Positions 1 to 8,116 of a stretch of DNA of 64,000 nucleotides are shown piece by piece. This DNA comes from Pararhizobium capsulatum DSM 1112. Lineage in GTDB: Bacteria; Pseudomonadota; Alphaproteobacteria; Rhizobiales; Rhizobiaceae. The stretch spans positions 2,005,001-2,069,000 of the forward strand of contig NZ_JAUSVF010000001.1 in assembly GCF_030814475.1 (NCBI RefSeq), read 5' to 3'. The notes beneath the pieces are model-generated. The model was not told where the DNA came from and searched no databases. It saw nothing but the letters and a program-made list of their open reading frames with translations. Position numbers and translations under genes: made by a program. How positions within the stretch are numbered: the stretch's first letter is position 1; each line of letters opens with the position of its first letter.

Positions 1-1323
1 CGGGCGTTGAAGGCGCTCCATCGCTTCAAGGCACTCTCCACCCAGGCCCGTGCCTCCACCGTATTCGTGCTGGCAACCGCTGCCGCGCGCGACGCCTCCA
101 ATGGCCCCGATTTCATTCGCCGCGCCGAAGTCATTCTTGGCCAGAAGGTCCGCGTTCTCTCGGGCGAAGAGGAAGCCTATTTCTCCGCGCTCGGCATCAT
201 CAGCGGCTATCACGATCCCGACGGCGTTGTCGGCGATCTCGGCGGTGGTTCGCTTGAACTCGTGGACGTGCTTGGCTCGAAGATCGGCAAGGGCATTACC
301 CTGCCGCTGGGTGGTATCCGTCTGTCGGAACATGCCGAAGGGTCGCTGATCAAGGCGCGTTCCTATGTCCGCAGCTTTATGAGCAAGGTCAATGTTCTTG
401 CCAATGCCGAAGGCCGCACATTCTATGCGGTTGGCGGCACGTGGCGCTCCATTGCCAAGCTGCATATGGAATTGCGCGATTATCCGCTGCACATGATGCA
501 GGGCTACGAAATCTCCTTTGACGAAGCGCTGACGCTGCTGGCCGACATCGTAGAGCCGAAGAACCCCAAGGCTCCGGCCTATGCGGCCATCTCCAAGAGC
601 CGCCGCTCCCTCCTGCCGTTCGGTGCAATCGCCATGCAGGAAGCGATCGTGCGCATGAAGCCGGCCCGCATTTCCTTCTCAGCGCTCGGCGTGCGCGAAG
701 GATATCTCTATTCGCTGCTGTCGGAAGCGGTGCGCAAGCGTGATCCGCTGCTCGCTGCCGCCGGCGAGCTTGCCATCCTGCGCGCCCGCTCGCCCGAGCA
801 TGCGCGCGAGCTTGCCGACTGGAGCGGCAACATGCTCGGTCATTTCGGCATCACCGAAACCGACGAGGAAAACCGCTACCGTCAGGCGGCTTGCCTGCTT
901 GCCGACATCAGCTGGCGCGCCCATCCCGACTACCGCGGCCTGCAGGCGCTCAATATCATCGCCCACAGCACATTCTCTGGCATTACCCACGCCGGGCGCG
1001 CCTACATTGCGCTCGCCAATTACTATCGCTTCGAAGGCCTGACGGACGACGAGGCGACAAGCCCGCTTGCCGCGATCGCCACGCCGCGGCTGCGGGAATT
1101 GGCCAAGCTCCTCGGAGGCCTTCTCCGCGTCGCCTACCTCTTCTCCGCCTCCATGCCCGGCGTCGTCCGCAACATCGACATCTGTCCGGCCAAATCCCCG
1201 GACCTCGACCTCGAATTCATCGTGCCTGAGGCCTATGCGGAGTTTAGCGGCGAGCGCCTGGACGGACGCCTTCAGCAGCTTGCCCGGTTGACCGGCAAGC
1301 GGATCGGTTTCCGGTATCTGTAG
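1..1323 (+). CDS. ppx: Exopolyphosphatase, Ppx/GppA family (5' end outside window)
   Basis: Hydrolyses terminal phosphates of polyphosphate, or the 5' phosphate of pppGpp, in the cytosol. The frame is open from base 1, and the usual N-terminal ASKHA phosphate-1 motif is missing, so roughly the first 100 codons lie upstream. Visible family marks, counted from the TTG at base 7, are ATAAARDASN (residues 23-32), LSGEEEA (51-57) and the phosphate-2 motif GDLGGGSLEL (76-85). The remainder matches the length of the helical C-terminal domain. The gene runs toward a hairpin and converges on a minus-strand esterase gene. The choice between Ppx and GppA is by general resemblance; rhizobial family members are usually called Ppx. 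Confidence 0.9.
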   Translation, partial: RALKALHRFKALSTQARASTVFVLATAAARDASNGPDFIRRAEVILGQKVRVLSGEEEAYFSALGIISGYHDPDGVVGDLGGGSLELVDVLGSKIGKGITLPLGGIRLSEHAEGSLIKARSYVRSFMSKVNVLANAEGRTFYAVGGTWRSIAKLHMELRDYPLHMMQGYEISFDEALTLLADIVEPKNPKAPAYAAISKSRRSLLPFGAIAMQEAIVRMKPARISFSALGVREGYLYSLLSEAVRKRDPLLAAAGELAILRARSPEHARELADWSGNMLGHFGITETDEENRYRQAACLLADISWRAHPDYRGLQALNIIAHSTFSGITHAGRAYIALANYYRFEGLTDDEATSPLAAIATPRLRELAKLLGGLLRVAYLFSASMPGVVRNIDICPAKSPDLDLEFIVPEAYAEFSGERLDGRLQQLARLTGKRIGFRYL

Positions 1324-1324
1324 C

Positions 1325-1356
1325 GGCTTCGGATCGGACCGAAGCCCGCGCTTTTT
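1325..1356 (+). terminator. Hairpin after ppx
   Basis: GGCTTCGG (1325-1332) and CCGAAGCC (1339-1346) form a perfect 8-bp stem with a 6-nt loop two bases after the ppx stop codon. Five T follow at 1352-1356 after a short GC-rich gap, so it is an imperfect intrinsic terminator. Confidence 0.55.
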
Positions 1357-1479
1357 CAGTATTTCCTATTGACGAATGCTGCCGACATGTCGCCGGTCGG
1401 TGGGCCGAGGATCATGGCGTTGCGTGGTGAACACGCGCCTAATCGTAAACGAAAGGCACGCGCTACGGCAGAATTCCTC

Positions 1480-1563
1480 AAACCGGAACCGGTTTTCCCG
1501 AAAAGACAAACGAAAACAAAAGAATCTAGAGAATGCCTGGTTCAATCTGAACCAGGCATTCTC
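1480..1563. repeat. Two-palindrome intergenic element, RIME-like
   Basis: The element has two palindromes. AAACCGG-AA-CCGGTTT lies at 1480-1495. A perfect 16-bp inverted repeat with a 3-nt loop lies at 1529-1563. They are joined by an A-rich linker. Two palindromes bridged by A-rich sequence between convergent genes resembles the mosaic elements dispersed in rhizobial genomes. The family assignment is inference; the palindromes are read directly. Confidence 0.45.
1529..1563 (-). terminator. Perfect 16-bp hairpin between convergent genes
   Basis: GAGAATGCCTGGTTCA (1529-1544) is exactly complementary to 1548-1563, with loop ATC. On the minus strand the stem is followed by a T-rich run, so it could terminate the esterase gene that stops at 1578. 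It may also act as a barrier for ppx transcripts. Confidence 0.55.
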
Positions 1564-1577
1564 CAAGGCTGTAGCCA

Positions 1578-2936
1578 TTACTTCGCGTTCACGAACTCAC
1601 CGACTTCCAGCAGCACGAACTCGTTGTCATCTGCCTTGTCGATCGAACGGCCGGCCGAGAAGGGCAGGTTGTTGTCGTTGCCGACGACGATGTGGGTCTC
1701 GTCAACACGGTCGACGTTCTCGATGGTGACGAAGGGCATGTCGTAATAGCCTTCACCGCCACCCTGGCGCTTCTTGTTGTCCGGGTCGGCGATCTTCAAC
1801 AGATCGATATAGCCGATTTTGCGCACGGCCTTGCCGACATTGGCGTCGGTCATCTCGATCTTGTAGATGCGCTTCACCTTGGAGCCGACGGCAAAGCAAT
1901 CCGGCTTCGGGTTTTTGGCGTCGGCGCAGGCCTTGTCGACCGTGCCGGCGCCATTGTCGCGCTCGATCACCAGAGCGGTCGTCGCGTCCAGCATGTTGAA
2001 ATCGCCGATGGCTTCGCCACCTTCGGCGAGCGGATAGAGCCAGCTGCGGCCGGTCCAGCCCTTGGAGGCAACGTCGAGTTCGATGATGCGCAGCGCCGGG
2101 CGGCCGTCCGCCTGCTCGACGGTCTCGCTGTCGACCCAGATCGGACCTTCGAGAAGACCATAAAGCTTGCTGCCGTCCTTCGACATGGCAAGGCCTTCAT
2201 AACCACCCGAACGCTTCAGGTTGAAGGCTGGCATCGGCTTGGAAGGATCGGCCGGGACCGCGAGGGTGGCGTTGTCCGGAGACATCACCGGCTTGCCGTC
2301 GACGACGGTCGGGATCACGTCCGTCAGCTTGCCTTCGGTGTCGAATTTCAGGATGTTCGGCCCGAATTCCTCGCCCACCCAGAAGCCGTCGGCAACCGGC
2401 TGGATCGATTCCACGTCGAAATCAGCGCCGGTCAGGTAACGCTTGTCGGAGCCTTCCATGACGATGGGGAAGGGTGCCTTGCGGTTGGGATCGGAGAGGA
2501 AAATGGTCTTCAGGGCCTCGACCTTGCCGCCATCCCAGTCGAAACGGATGTTGTGCAGCATCAGCATGGCGTCGGACGAGTTCAGCTTGGAGCCGAAGCC
2601 GTTGTCCGAGAGGCTCCAGAAGGTGCCGTCATCCATGGTCTTGATGCCGGAAAAGCCCTGCATCGGCTGGCCGTCGAAGGGCAGCGAAAGACCGGTCAGG
2701 CGAACGCCATCCTTGCCAGGAACGCTGCCGAGGCCTTCGGCGCGGTGACGGTCGGGGGTGGTGAACTTGCCGGAGGTTTTCAGATGCTCAGGCGCGTCGG
2801 CCGGCGCCGGAATGATCGTATTGGCCGGCAGGATCGCATGGCTGACGAGCTTGGCCGGAAAAACGGTGTCCTCGGCAGAGGCTGCGGTCGCAAAAGCAAG
2901 CGTGATGGCCACGGAGGCCAGAAGGAGGTTTTTCAT
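1578..2936 (-). CDS. Secreted esterase-like protein of the phytase-like family
   Basis: A 452-residue protein with a clear Sec signal peptide (MKNLLLASVAITLAF, cleavage near ASA-ED, residue 22), so it is periplasmic or secreted. The body has the pattern of the 'esterase-like activity of phytase' beta-propeller family: FSGIKTMDDGTFWSLSDNG near residue 97, then GFWVGEEFGPNIL and GGYEGLAMSKDG. The substrate is unknown; phosphate-ester hydrolysis is the family expectation only. The ATG at 2936 is preferred to an upstream in-frame GTG at 2948 because GGGGA lies about 8 bases before it. The gene stands alone and converges on ppx. Confidence 0.8.
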   Translation of the reverse strand: MKNLLLASVAITLAFATAASAEDTVFPAKLVSHAILPANTIIPAPADAPEHLKTSGKFTTPDRHRAEGLGSVPGKDGVRLTGLSLPFDGQPMQGFSGIKTMDDGTFWSLSDNGFGSKLNSSDAMLMLHNIRFDWDGGKVEALKTIFLSDPNRKAPFPIVMEGSDKRYLTGADFDVESIQPVADGFWVGEEFGPNILKFDTEGKLTDVIPTVVDGKPVMSPDNATLAVPADPSKPMPAFNLKRSGGYEGLAMSKDGSKLYGLLEGPIWVDSETVEQADGRPALRIIELDVASKGWTGRSWLYPLAEGGEAIGDFNMLDATTALVIERDNGAGTVDKACADAKNPKPDCFAVGSKVKRIYKIEMTDANVGKAVRKIGYIDLLKIADPDNKKRQGGGEGYYDMPFVTIENVDRVDETHIVVGNDNNLPFSAGRSIDKADDNEFVLLEVGEFVNAK

Positions 2937-3385
2937 CGGTTTCCCCACGGGTTCGGTTATCGAAACACCATCCCGATAGAGACGCTTGATGACGGTTGCT
3001 TGATGGTTGCTTGACGGCGGAGTGAAGCTTTCGTGACGGAAAAATTCTATCGAGGCCGCGACGGCCTTTCGACGGCACGACCGCTGGGCTCAAATGGCTC
3101 CCAGCAAGAACTGTAATATTGTCAACGGCTTATTTAAGACGTAGCAATGGAAGTATTGCGATCCCGCGTCATCGATGGGAGTTTAAAAGCCCCCGGTGCC
3201 TCCGCCATCCAAGCCTTAACACCGAGGGCCTTCAAGTTTGTAGCTACGGGGAGAAGGTAACGCAGGTTGTGCGAATTTTCCAGCGGCCTCGCAATAGATA
3301 AAAGGGGGTGGTCATGGTTGCAGCAAAGCGACCGCCTCAGATCACGCCTGCAAGAAGACGGTCGATCGCATAACCCGGAAAGGCT
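2937..3385. other. Intergenic stretch, no confident gene
   Basis: About 450 bases upstream of both the esterase (minus strand) and the end of rnd. It has a short imperfect direct repeat, TGACGGTTGCT then TGATGGTTGCT then TGACGG (2989-3016). It also has an imperfect inverted repeat, CCCCCGGTG ... CACCGAGGG (about 3190-3228). A 19-codon reading frame at 3314-3373 follows AAAGGGGGTGGTC, a strong ribosome-binding-like sequence. None of this is enough to call a gene. Confidence 0.5.
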
Positions 3386-4531
3386 CTAAATCTCCACCGC
3401 CTCGATCTTGCGATCGACGAAACGCAGGGCGACTTCGCCGTTGATCAGCTTCAGCGCGGTATCGCCGAACAGTTCGCGGCGCCAGCCTTTCAGCGCCCCG
3501 ACATCGGCCTTGTCGCCTTCGGAGGCGATGCGCTCGAGATCGTCGGTATTGGCGATGATCTTGGCGGCAACCCCCTGCTTTTCGGCGATCAGCTTCAACA
3601 GCACCTTCAGGAGTTCGCTGGCGGCTGCAGCACCTTCAGGAGACTGCTGCTGGCGCGGCACGCGCGGCATCTCGTTCTTCGGAATATCGAGTGCCGCGTT
3701 CACCGCCTCGATGATCGCCGCCCCCGAACTCGAACGCTCCCAGCCCTTGGGGATCGTGCGCAGGCGGCTGAGCGCTTCTGCGTCCTTCGGCTGCTGCTGG
3801 GCGATTTCATAGAGACCGTCATCCTTGATGATGCGGCCGCGCGGCACGTTGCGGGCACGCGCCTCGCGCTCGCGCCAGGCGGCAACCTTTTGAAGCACGG
3901 CCAGTTCCTGCGGCTTCTTCAGCCGCATCTTCAGCCGCTGCCAGGCGTCATCCGGGTGCAGGTCGTAGGTTTCCGTGGCCTCCAGAACGGCCATCTCGTC
4001 GGAAAGCCACAGCGAGCGGCCTTCGCGCTCCAGCTGGTCCTTCAGGTGCAGGTAGACGTCGCGCAGGTGGGTCACGTCGGCCAGCGCATAATCGAGCTGC
4101 TTTTCCGAAAGCGGCCGGCGGCTCCAGTCGGTGAAGCGCGACGACTTGTCGATCTGCACGCCCTTGATGCGGCTGACGAGCTGGTCGTAGGATACGCTGT
4201 CGCCAAAACCGCAGACCATGGCGGCGACCTGGGTGTCGAAGATCGGATGCGGAATGAGATTGCCGAGATTGTAGATGATTTCGATGTCCTGCCGCGCCGC
4301 GTGAAAGACCTTGATCACATCCGGATTGGCCATCAGCGCGAAGAAGGGCGCAAGGTCGATGTCCTTGGCAAGCGGATCGACGATGACCGCGATATCTGGC
4401 CCCGCCATCTGGATCAGGCAGAGTTGCGGCCAGAAGGTCGTCTCGCGCAGGAATTCCGTATCGACGGTCATGTAGGGGCCGCGGGCAAGCTGTTCGCATG
4501 CGGTGGCAAGGTCTGCGGTTGTCTCGATCAT
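3386..4531 (-). CDS. rnd: Ribonuclease D
   Basis: A 3'-5' exoribonuclease for tRNA and other stable RNA maturation, 381 residues, the usual length. The DEDD exonuclease domain is seen as TVDTEFL (Asp24, Glu26), VFHAARQDIEIIYNLG, and YALADVTHLRDVY with the last Asp and Tyr. An HRDC domain follows in the C-terminal half (AVLQKVAAWRE onward). The ATG at 4531 is used rather than a TTG one codon earlier. A multicopper oxidase gene lies 82 bases upstream on the same strand. In relatives, from memory, rnd is close to aspS; here 11 kb separate them. Confidence 0.94.
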   Translation of the reverse strand: MIETTADLATACEQLARGPYMTVDTEFLRETTFWPQLCLIQMAGPDIAVIVDPLAKDIDLAPFFALMANPDVIKVFHAARQDIEIIYNLGNLIPHPIFDTQVAAMVCGFGDSVSYDQLVSRIKGVQIDKSSRFTDWSRRPLSEKQLDYALADVTHLRDVYLHLKDQLEREGRSLWLSDEMAVLEATETYDLHPDDAWQRLKMRLKKPQELAVLQKVAAWREREARARNVPRGRIIKDDGLYEIAQQQPKDAEALSRLRTIPKGWERSSSGAAIIEAVNAALDIPKNEMPRVPRQQQSPEGAAAASELLKVLLKLIAEKQGVAAKIIANTDDLERIASEGDKADVGALKGWRRELFGDTALKLINGEVALRFVDRKIEAVEI

Positions 4532-4613
4532 CAAACTTCAATCACTGTGGCGAAAATGGGGCTTAAAAGTTCTCCCGATGTATCGCTTCATGACAGGCCT
4601 CACAACGAAAAAG

Positions 4614-6020
4614 TCAGACCACCCGGAAATAAGCCGACATGCCGGTCTTCTGGTGCTCGATGATATGGCAGTGCAAAAGCCAGTCGCCAAGGTTGTCGGC
4701 AACCAGCCCCAGTTCCGCCTGCTCGTCCGGCTGCAGCAGGATCGTGTCCGTCGGCGGCGGCAGGAAGGTGCGCTTGTTGGAGGAAAGCACGCGGAAGCTC
4801 AGGCCATGCAGATGGATCGGGTGAGCATGCGGCGTGCGGTTGCGCACCTGGAGCACATAGCTCTTGCCGAGTTTCAGGTCCGATAGAGGCGCCACCGGAT
4901 CGGGCGTGTCGCCCTGCCACGGAACCTTGTTGATCGCCCAGAACGTATAGCCTAGCGAGCCGCAAATGCTCTCGGTCGGCTTGTGCTCGGCGGTCGCGGT
5001 GAAGTCGAGCGGGATGCGCGTGGCGGTGGAAAGATCAGCCTCGGCGATCGCGTTGGCGGGCAGGGCGGTGACGTCGCCGAGATCTCGCTTCAGCGAGGCG
5101 CTGCCGACTGCCTTCAGCGTTGCGATCGTCCAGGGAGTGGAGCTGCGGAAATTGCCGAGCGTGACGCTCTTTCCTTCCTCGTCCGGCATGCGCACGACGA
5201 GTTCCACCCGCTGTCCAGGCCCGAAATCGAGCCGGTCGAGCAGAAAGGGTTTGTCCATCGCATTGCCGTCGAGCGCCACGATCACGCCCTGGCCGCCCTC
5301 CAGTCCGATCGTGTAGATGCGGGTCACGTCGGTCGCGGCGATTCGAACGCGGACGAGCCCGCCCGCCGGGGCTTCGTAGCTCGGCCCCTCCTGCCAGTTG
5401 GCCGTGCGCACCGTGCCATAGGTGCCGCCCTTGGCCGCATCGCGCGGCTTGAAGGGTGCCGTGAAGGCCCCGCCCTTGCCAAGCCGCCAGTCGCGCAGGT
5501 TCAGCACCACCTCGGCATCGAATTGCGGATCATCGGGATTCTCGACCACGATCACCCCGGTCATGCCATGACCCATCTGGGTCAGCGTGTTGCAGTGGGG
5601 ATGATACCAGAAGGTGCCGGCATCCGGCGGCGTGAAGGCATAGTCGAACCCGTCTCCGGGATAGACATAAGCCTGCGTCATTTCCGGCACCCCATCCATG
5701 GCATTGACGATGCGCAACCCGTGCCAGTGCACCGTGGTCGGCTCATCCAGCCCGTTGAAGAGCCGGGCGGCAAAAGGCTCGCCTTTCTTCATCCGCAGGA
5801 CAGGCGGCATGCCCTTCGCAACACCGTCGCCGAGCCCGTAGGTCATCACTTTCGGCGTCACGCCGTCACTCGCGATGGCGGCATCGGTAAACTGCGCCTT
5901 CAGCATAAGCGGCGTTGCCGATGCCACCCCCGGCCGCGCCGCAAAGCCCGCCCCGACAGCAAAGGAAGTACCGACGACAGCCGAGCCTTTGAGAAATGTG
6001 CGGCGGGAAAGTAGGGTCAT
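4614..6020 (-). CDS. Tat-exported multicopper oxidase
   Basis: A periplasmic three-cupredoxin oxidase of 468 residues that couples substrate oxidation to reduction of O2 to water. It opens with a twin-arginine signal (SRRTFLKG at 5-12, cleavage near residue 35), so it is exported folded. All copper-site motifs are present: HWHG (98-101), WYHPH (138-142), HPIHLHG, and HCHIIEHQKTGM (450-461). The last holds the type-1 Cys451 and an axial Met461. No methionine-rich insert of the CueO kind is visible, so a cuprous-oxidase role is not indicated; a laccase- or SufI-like role is equally possible. The gene is followed by rnd and preceded by an unrelated tetR. Confidence 0.9.
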   Translation of the reverse strand: MTLLSRRTFLKGSAVVGTSFAVGAGFAARPGVASATPLMLKAQFTDAAIASDGVTPKVMTYGLGDGVAKGMPPVLRMKKGEPFAARLFNGLDEPTTVHWHGLRIVNAMDGVPEMTQAYVYPGDGFDYAFTPPDAGTFWYHPHCNTLTQMGHGMTGVIVVENPDDPQFDAEVVLNLRDWRLGKGGAFTAPFKPRDAAKGGTYGTVRTANWQEGPSYEAPAGGLVRVRIAATDVTRIYTIGLEGGQGVIVALDGNAMDKPFLLDRLDFGPGQRVELVVRMPDEEGKSVTLGNFRSSTPWTIATLKAVGSASLKRDLGDVTALPANAIAEADLSTATRIPLDFTATAEHKPTESICGSLGYTFWAINKVPWQGDTPDPVAPLSDLKLGKSYVLQVRNRTPHAHPIHLHGLSFRVLSSNKRTFLPPPTDTILLQPDEQAELGLVADNLGDWLLHCHIIEHQKTGMSAYFRVV

Positions 6021-6194
6021 GGAGGAAGCCTCGGAAGAATATGATCACGCTCTTTTAAACTTGAGCCCGTCTTTCAGCAATCATCCCCCCAAAGCCATCT
6101 TGCCGCAGCCGGAGCGGTGCTTCTCCTCGCATCGGGACGGAGGATACGGCATCGCGCCCCGAACTGAACGCGGTGACGCGAGGCGTCGCCGACG

Positions 6195-6866
6195 TCACAT
6201 CAGGTCGATACCGCCAAGGATGAGATCGATCCCCGTGAGGAAGTCCGTACGGTCATCATGCGCGGGAAACTGCTTGGCGATGCCGCGGGCGAACGGGTAC
6301 TCGTCCGGGTCGAGCTTTGACCACATGGCCGATATTTCGCCCAGAAAGTTGGATCTGTCGAGGCCTTGCTCGTGCGCAAGCTGCGCGTTGGCTGCATTCT
6401 GGCCGCCGACGCCGAGGATGTAGCTCAGCAACGCGGATGTCACGGACCACTGTGCGTCGTCGCGAACCCCGAGGGCGCGGACTTGCTGGCCTATGCGTTC
6501 GAGAATGCGCACCATCGCCATTTGCCCCGGGCTGCGTGTGAGCGCCGAGCCAACCCACGGATGGGCATCGATTGCATCGAACACACCCAGCGCCAGTTCA
6601 CGAACCTTTGCCTTCGGCGTGCTGCCGGCCAGAGCCGCGTTCGCGGTGCGGGCGACGATGGCATCGCATGCCGCTGTCAGCAGATCGCTTTTGTTTGCGA
6701 CGTGCCAGTAAATGGCGCCGGGACCGGTGGCGAGCCGTTTGGAGAGCGTCTGGAATGTCAGTCCGGCTTCCCCGCTCTCGTCCAGAAGATCGATCGCCGC
6801 CTCCACGATCTGATCCCGTGAAAGCGCTTCCGTCCGCCGTTGCGTGCCGTTTATTTTTTTTGCCAT
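6195..6866 (-). CDS. TetR-family repressor of the adjacent monooxygenase gene
   Basis: A 223-residue regulator. The N-terminal helix-turn-helix spans about residues 15-60 (LSRDQIVEAAIDLLDESG ... GPGAIYWHVANKSDLL). A TetR-type C-terminal ligand domain follows, in which DAIDAHPWVGSAL and SYILGVGGQNAAN recall TetR C-terminal class II proteins. It is transcribed away from the flavin monooxygenase gene, with two palindromes between them, so autoregulation and repression of the neighbour are likely. The ATG giving MAKK is used; an in-frame ATG 15 bases upstream (MSRSV) is possible. Longer upstream extensions would run into the divergent gene and are rejected. Confidence 0.88.
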   Translation of the reverse strand: MAKKINGTQRRTEALSRDQIVEAAIDLLDESGEAGLTFQTLSKRLATGPGAIYWHVANKSDLLTAACDAIVARTANAALAGSTPKAKVRELALGVFDAIDAHPWVGSALTRSPGQMAMVRILERIGQQVRALGVRDDAQWSVTSALLSYILGVGGQNAANAQLAHEQGLDRSNFLGEISAMWSKLDPDEYPFARGIAKQFPAHDDRTDFLTGIDLILGGIDLM

Positions 6867-6884
6867 GACCGATCTTGACATGAA

Positions 6885-6918
6885 TGGAACGACATTCCAA
6901 CTGTGGAATAACATTCCA
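6885..6918. promoter_or_regulatory. Pair of TetR-type operators
   Basis: Two related palindromes lie between the divergent genes: TGGAA-CGACA-TTCCA (6885-6899) and TGGAAT-AAC-ATTCCA (6904-6918). Their centres are 19 bases apart, about two helical turns. The second ends just before the AGGAG ribosome site of the monooxygenase gene, so bound repressor would block both transcripts. Confidence 0.75.
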
Positions 6919-6932
6919 TAGGAGTAAGACGA

Positions 6933-8069
6933 ATGACCCATCATCCGGTGACGATCATCGGTGCAGGCCTCGGCGGGCTGATCCTCGCGCGTGTCCTTCA
7001 TGTCAACGGCATCGCAGCCGTCATATACGAGGCGGACGCCTCCGCTGACGTCCGCGCCCAGGGTGGCATGCTCGATATCCACGAAGGAGACGGACAGCTT
7101 GCCCTCAAGGCGGCAGGCCTGTTTGATGCGTTTCTCGCGCTTGTACATCCTGGCGGCCAGCAAACGCGGGTGCTAGACAGGCAAGGCAAGGTCCTGCTGG
7201 ATCAGCCGGACGACGGCACGGGCGGCCGTCCCGAAGTTCCTCGGGGCGAGCTTCGCCGGATCTTGCTGGAATCGCTTCCCGCCGATGTCGTCCGGTGGGG
7301 ATATAAACTCACGGGCGCCTCTGCCTTGGATGGTGATCGACATGAATTGACCTTTGCCGATGGCTCGATTGTGACCACCGACCTGCTTGTCGGCGCCGAC
7401 GGCGCCTGGTCGAGGGTTCGCCCACTGCTTTCGAAGGCAAAGCCGGCCTATGTCGGCACCCTGTTTGTGGAAACATACCTGTTTGACGCAGATACCCGTC
7501 ACAGGGCGAGTGCGGAAGCGGTCGGCGGTGGCTCGCTGATGGCTGTCGCGCCGGGAAAAGGCATTCTCGCACACCGGGAGCCCAACGGGGCGCTCCACAC
7601 CTACGCCGCGCTGAACAGGCCGAAGGATTGGATCGACCATGTCGATTTCTCCGATCCGGCAGCGGCCCTGGCCCGCATCGCTGCGGAATTCGACGGCTGG
7701 GATCCGGCGCTGACGGCGCTCATCACCGACGGGGAGACCGCCCCCGTGCTTCGCGCGCTGCACGCGCTTCCGGACGACCACCAATGGACCCGTGTGCCCG
7801 GCGTGACACTGCTTGGCGACGCTGCGCATCTCATGCCTCCGTCCGGCGAAGGCGCCAATCTGGCGATGCTGGATGGCGCGGAACTCGGGGAGGCTATCGC
7901 CGCAAACCCAGGGGATATCGAGGCCGCGCTGATGACTTATGAAGAAAAACTCTTCATCCGCAGCGCGTCAGCCGCGACGGAGGCAAACCACATGCTCAAG
8001 GTGTTGTTCGGCGATGCCGCGCCTCAGAGCCTGCTTGATTTCTTCAGCGATAACCTGCCCGGCCTCTAA
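6933..8069 (+). CDS. FAD-dependent monooxygenase resembling TetX
   Basis: A 378-residue class A flavoprotein monooxygenase. The Rossmann FAD site is TIIGAGLGGLILARVL (residues 8-23). Downstream marks are GGMLDIHEGDGQLAL, a DLLVGADGAWSRVR FAD/NADPH motif, and GDAAHLMPPSGEGANLAMLDG before the C-terminal helix. Those blocks align by eye with the tetracycline-inactivating TetX (GGTLDLHKGSGQ, GDAAHLMPP). From memory, four TetX drug contacts are Gln192, Arg213, His234 and Gly236. Here they appear as Glu, Ser, His (in NGALH) and Tyr, so the substrate may be another aromatic compound. A strong AGGAG site precedes the ATG. The divergent TetR gene probably controls it. Confidence 0.87.
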   Translation: MTHHPVTIIGAGLGGLILARVLHVNGIAAVIYEADASADVRAQGGMLDIHEGDGQLALKAAGLFDAFLALVHPGGQQTRVLDRQGKVLLDQPDDGTGGRPEVPRGELRRILLESLPADVVRWGYKLTGASALDGDRHELTFADGSIVTTDLLVGADGAWSRVRPLLSKAKPAYVGTLFVETYLFDADTRHRASAEAVGGGSLMAVAPGKGILAHREPNGALHTYAALNRPKDWIDHVDFSDPAAALARIAAEFDGWDPALTALITDGETAPVLRALHALPDDHQWTRVPGVTLLGDAAHLMPPSGEGANLAMLDGAELGEAIAANPGDIEAALMTYEEKLFIRSASAATEANHMLKVLFGDAAPQSLLDFFSDNLPGL

Positions 8070-8116
8070 CTGTCATACGGGTCGCCCAATACGGTAGGGG
8101 GAGCCTTATCCTGACC

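Noticed and set aside
6867..7163. N-terminal extension of the TetR gene to 322 residues
   Set aside because: It would run through both operators and into the divergent monooxygenase gene; the HTH begins normally from the ATG at 6866.
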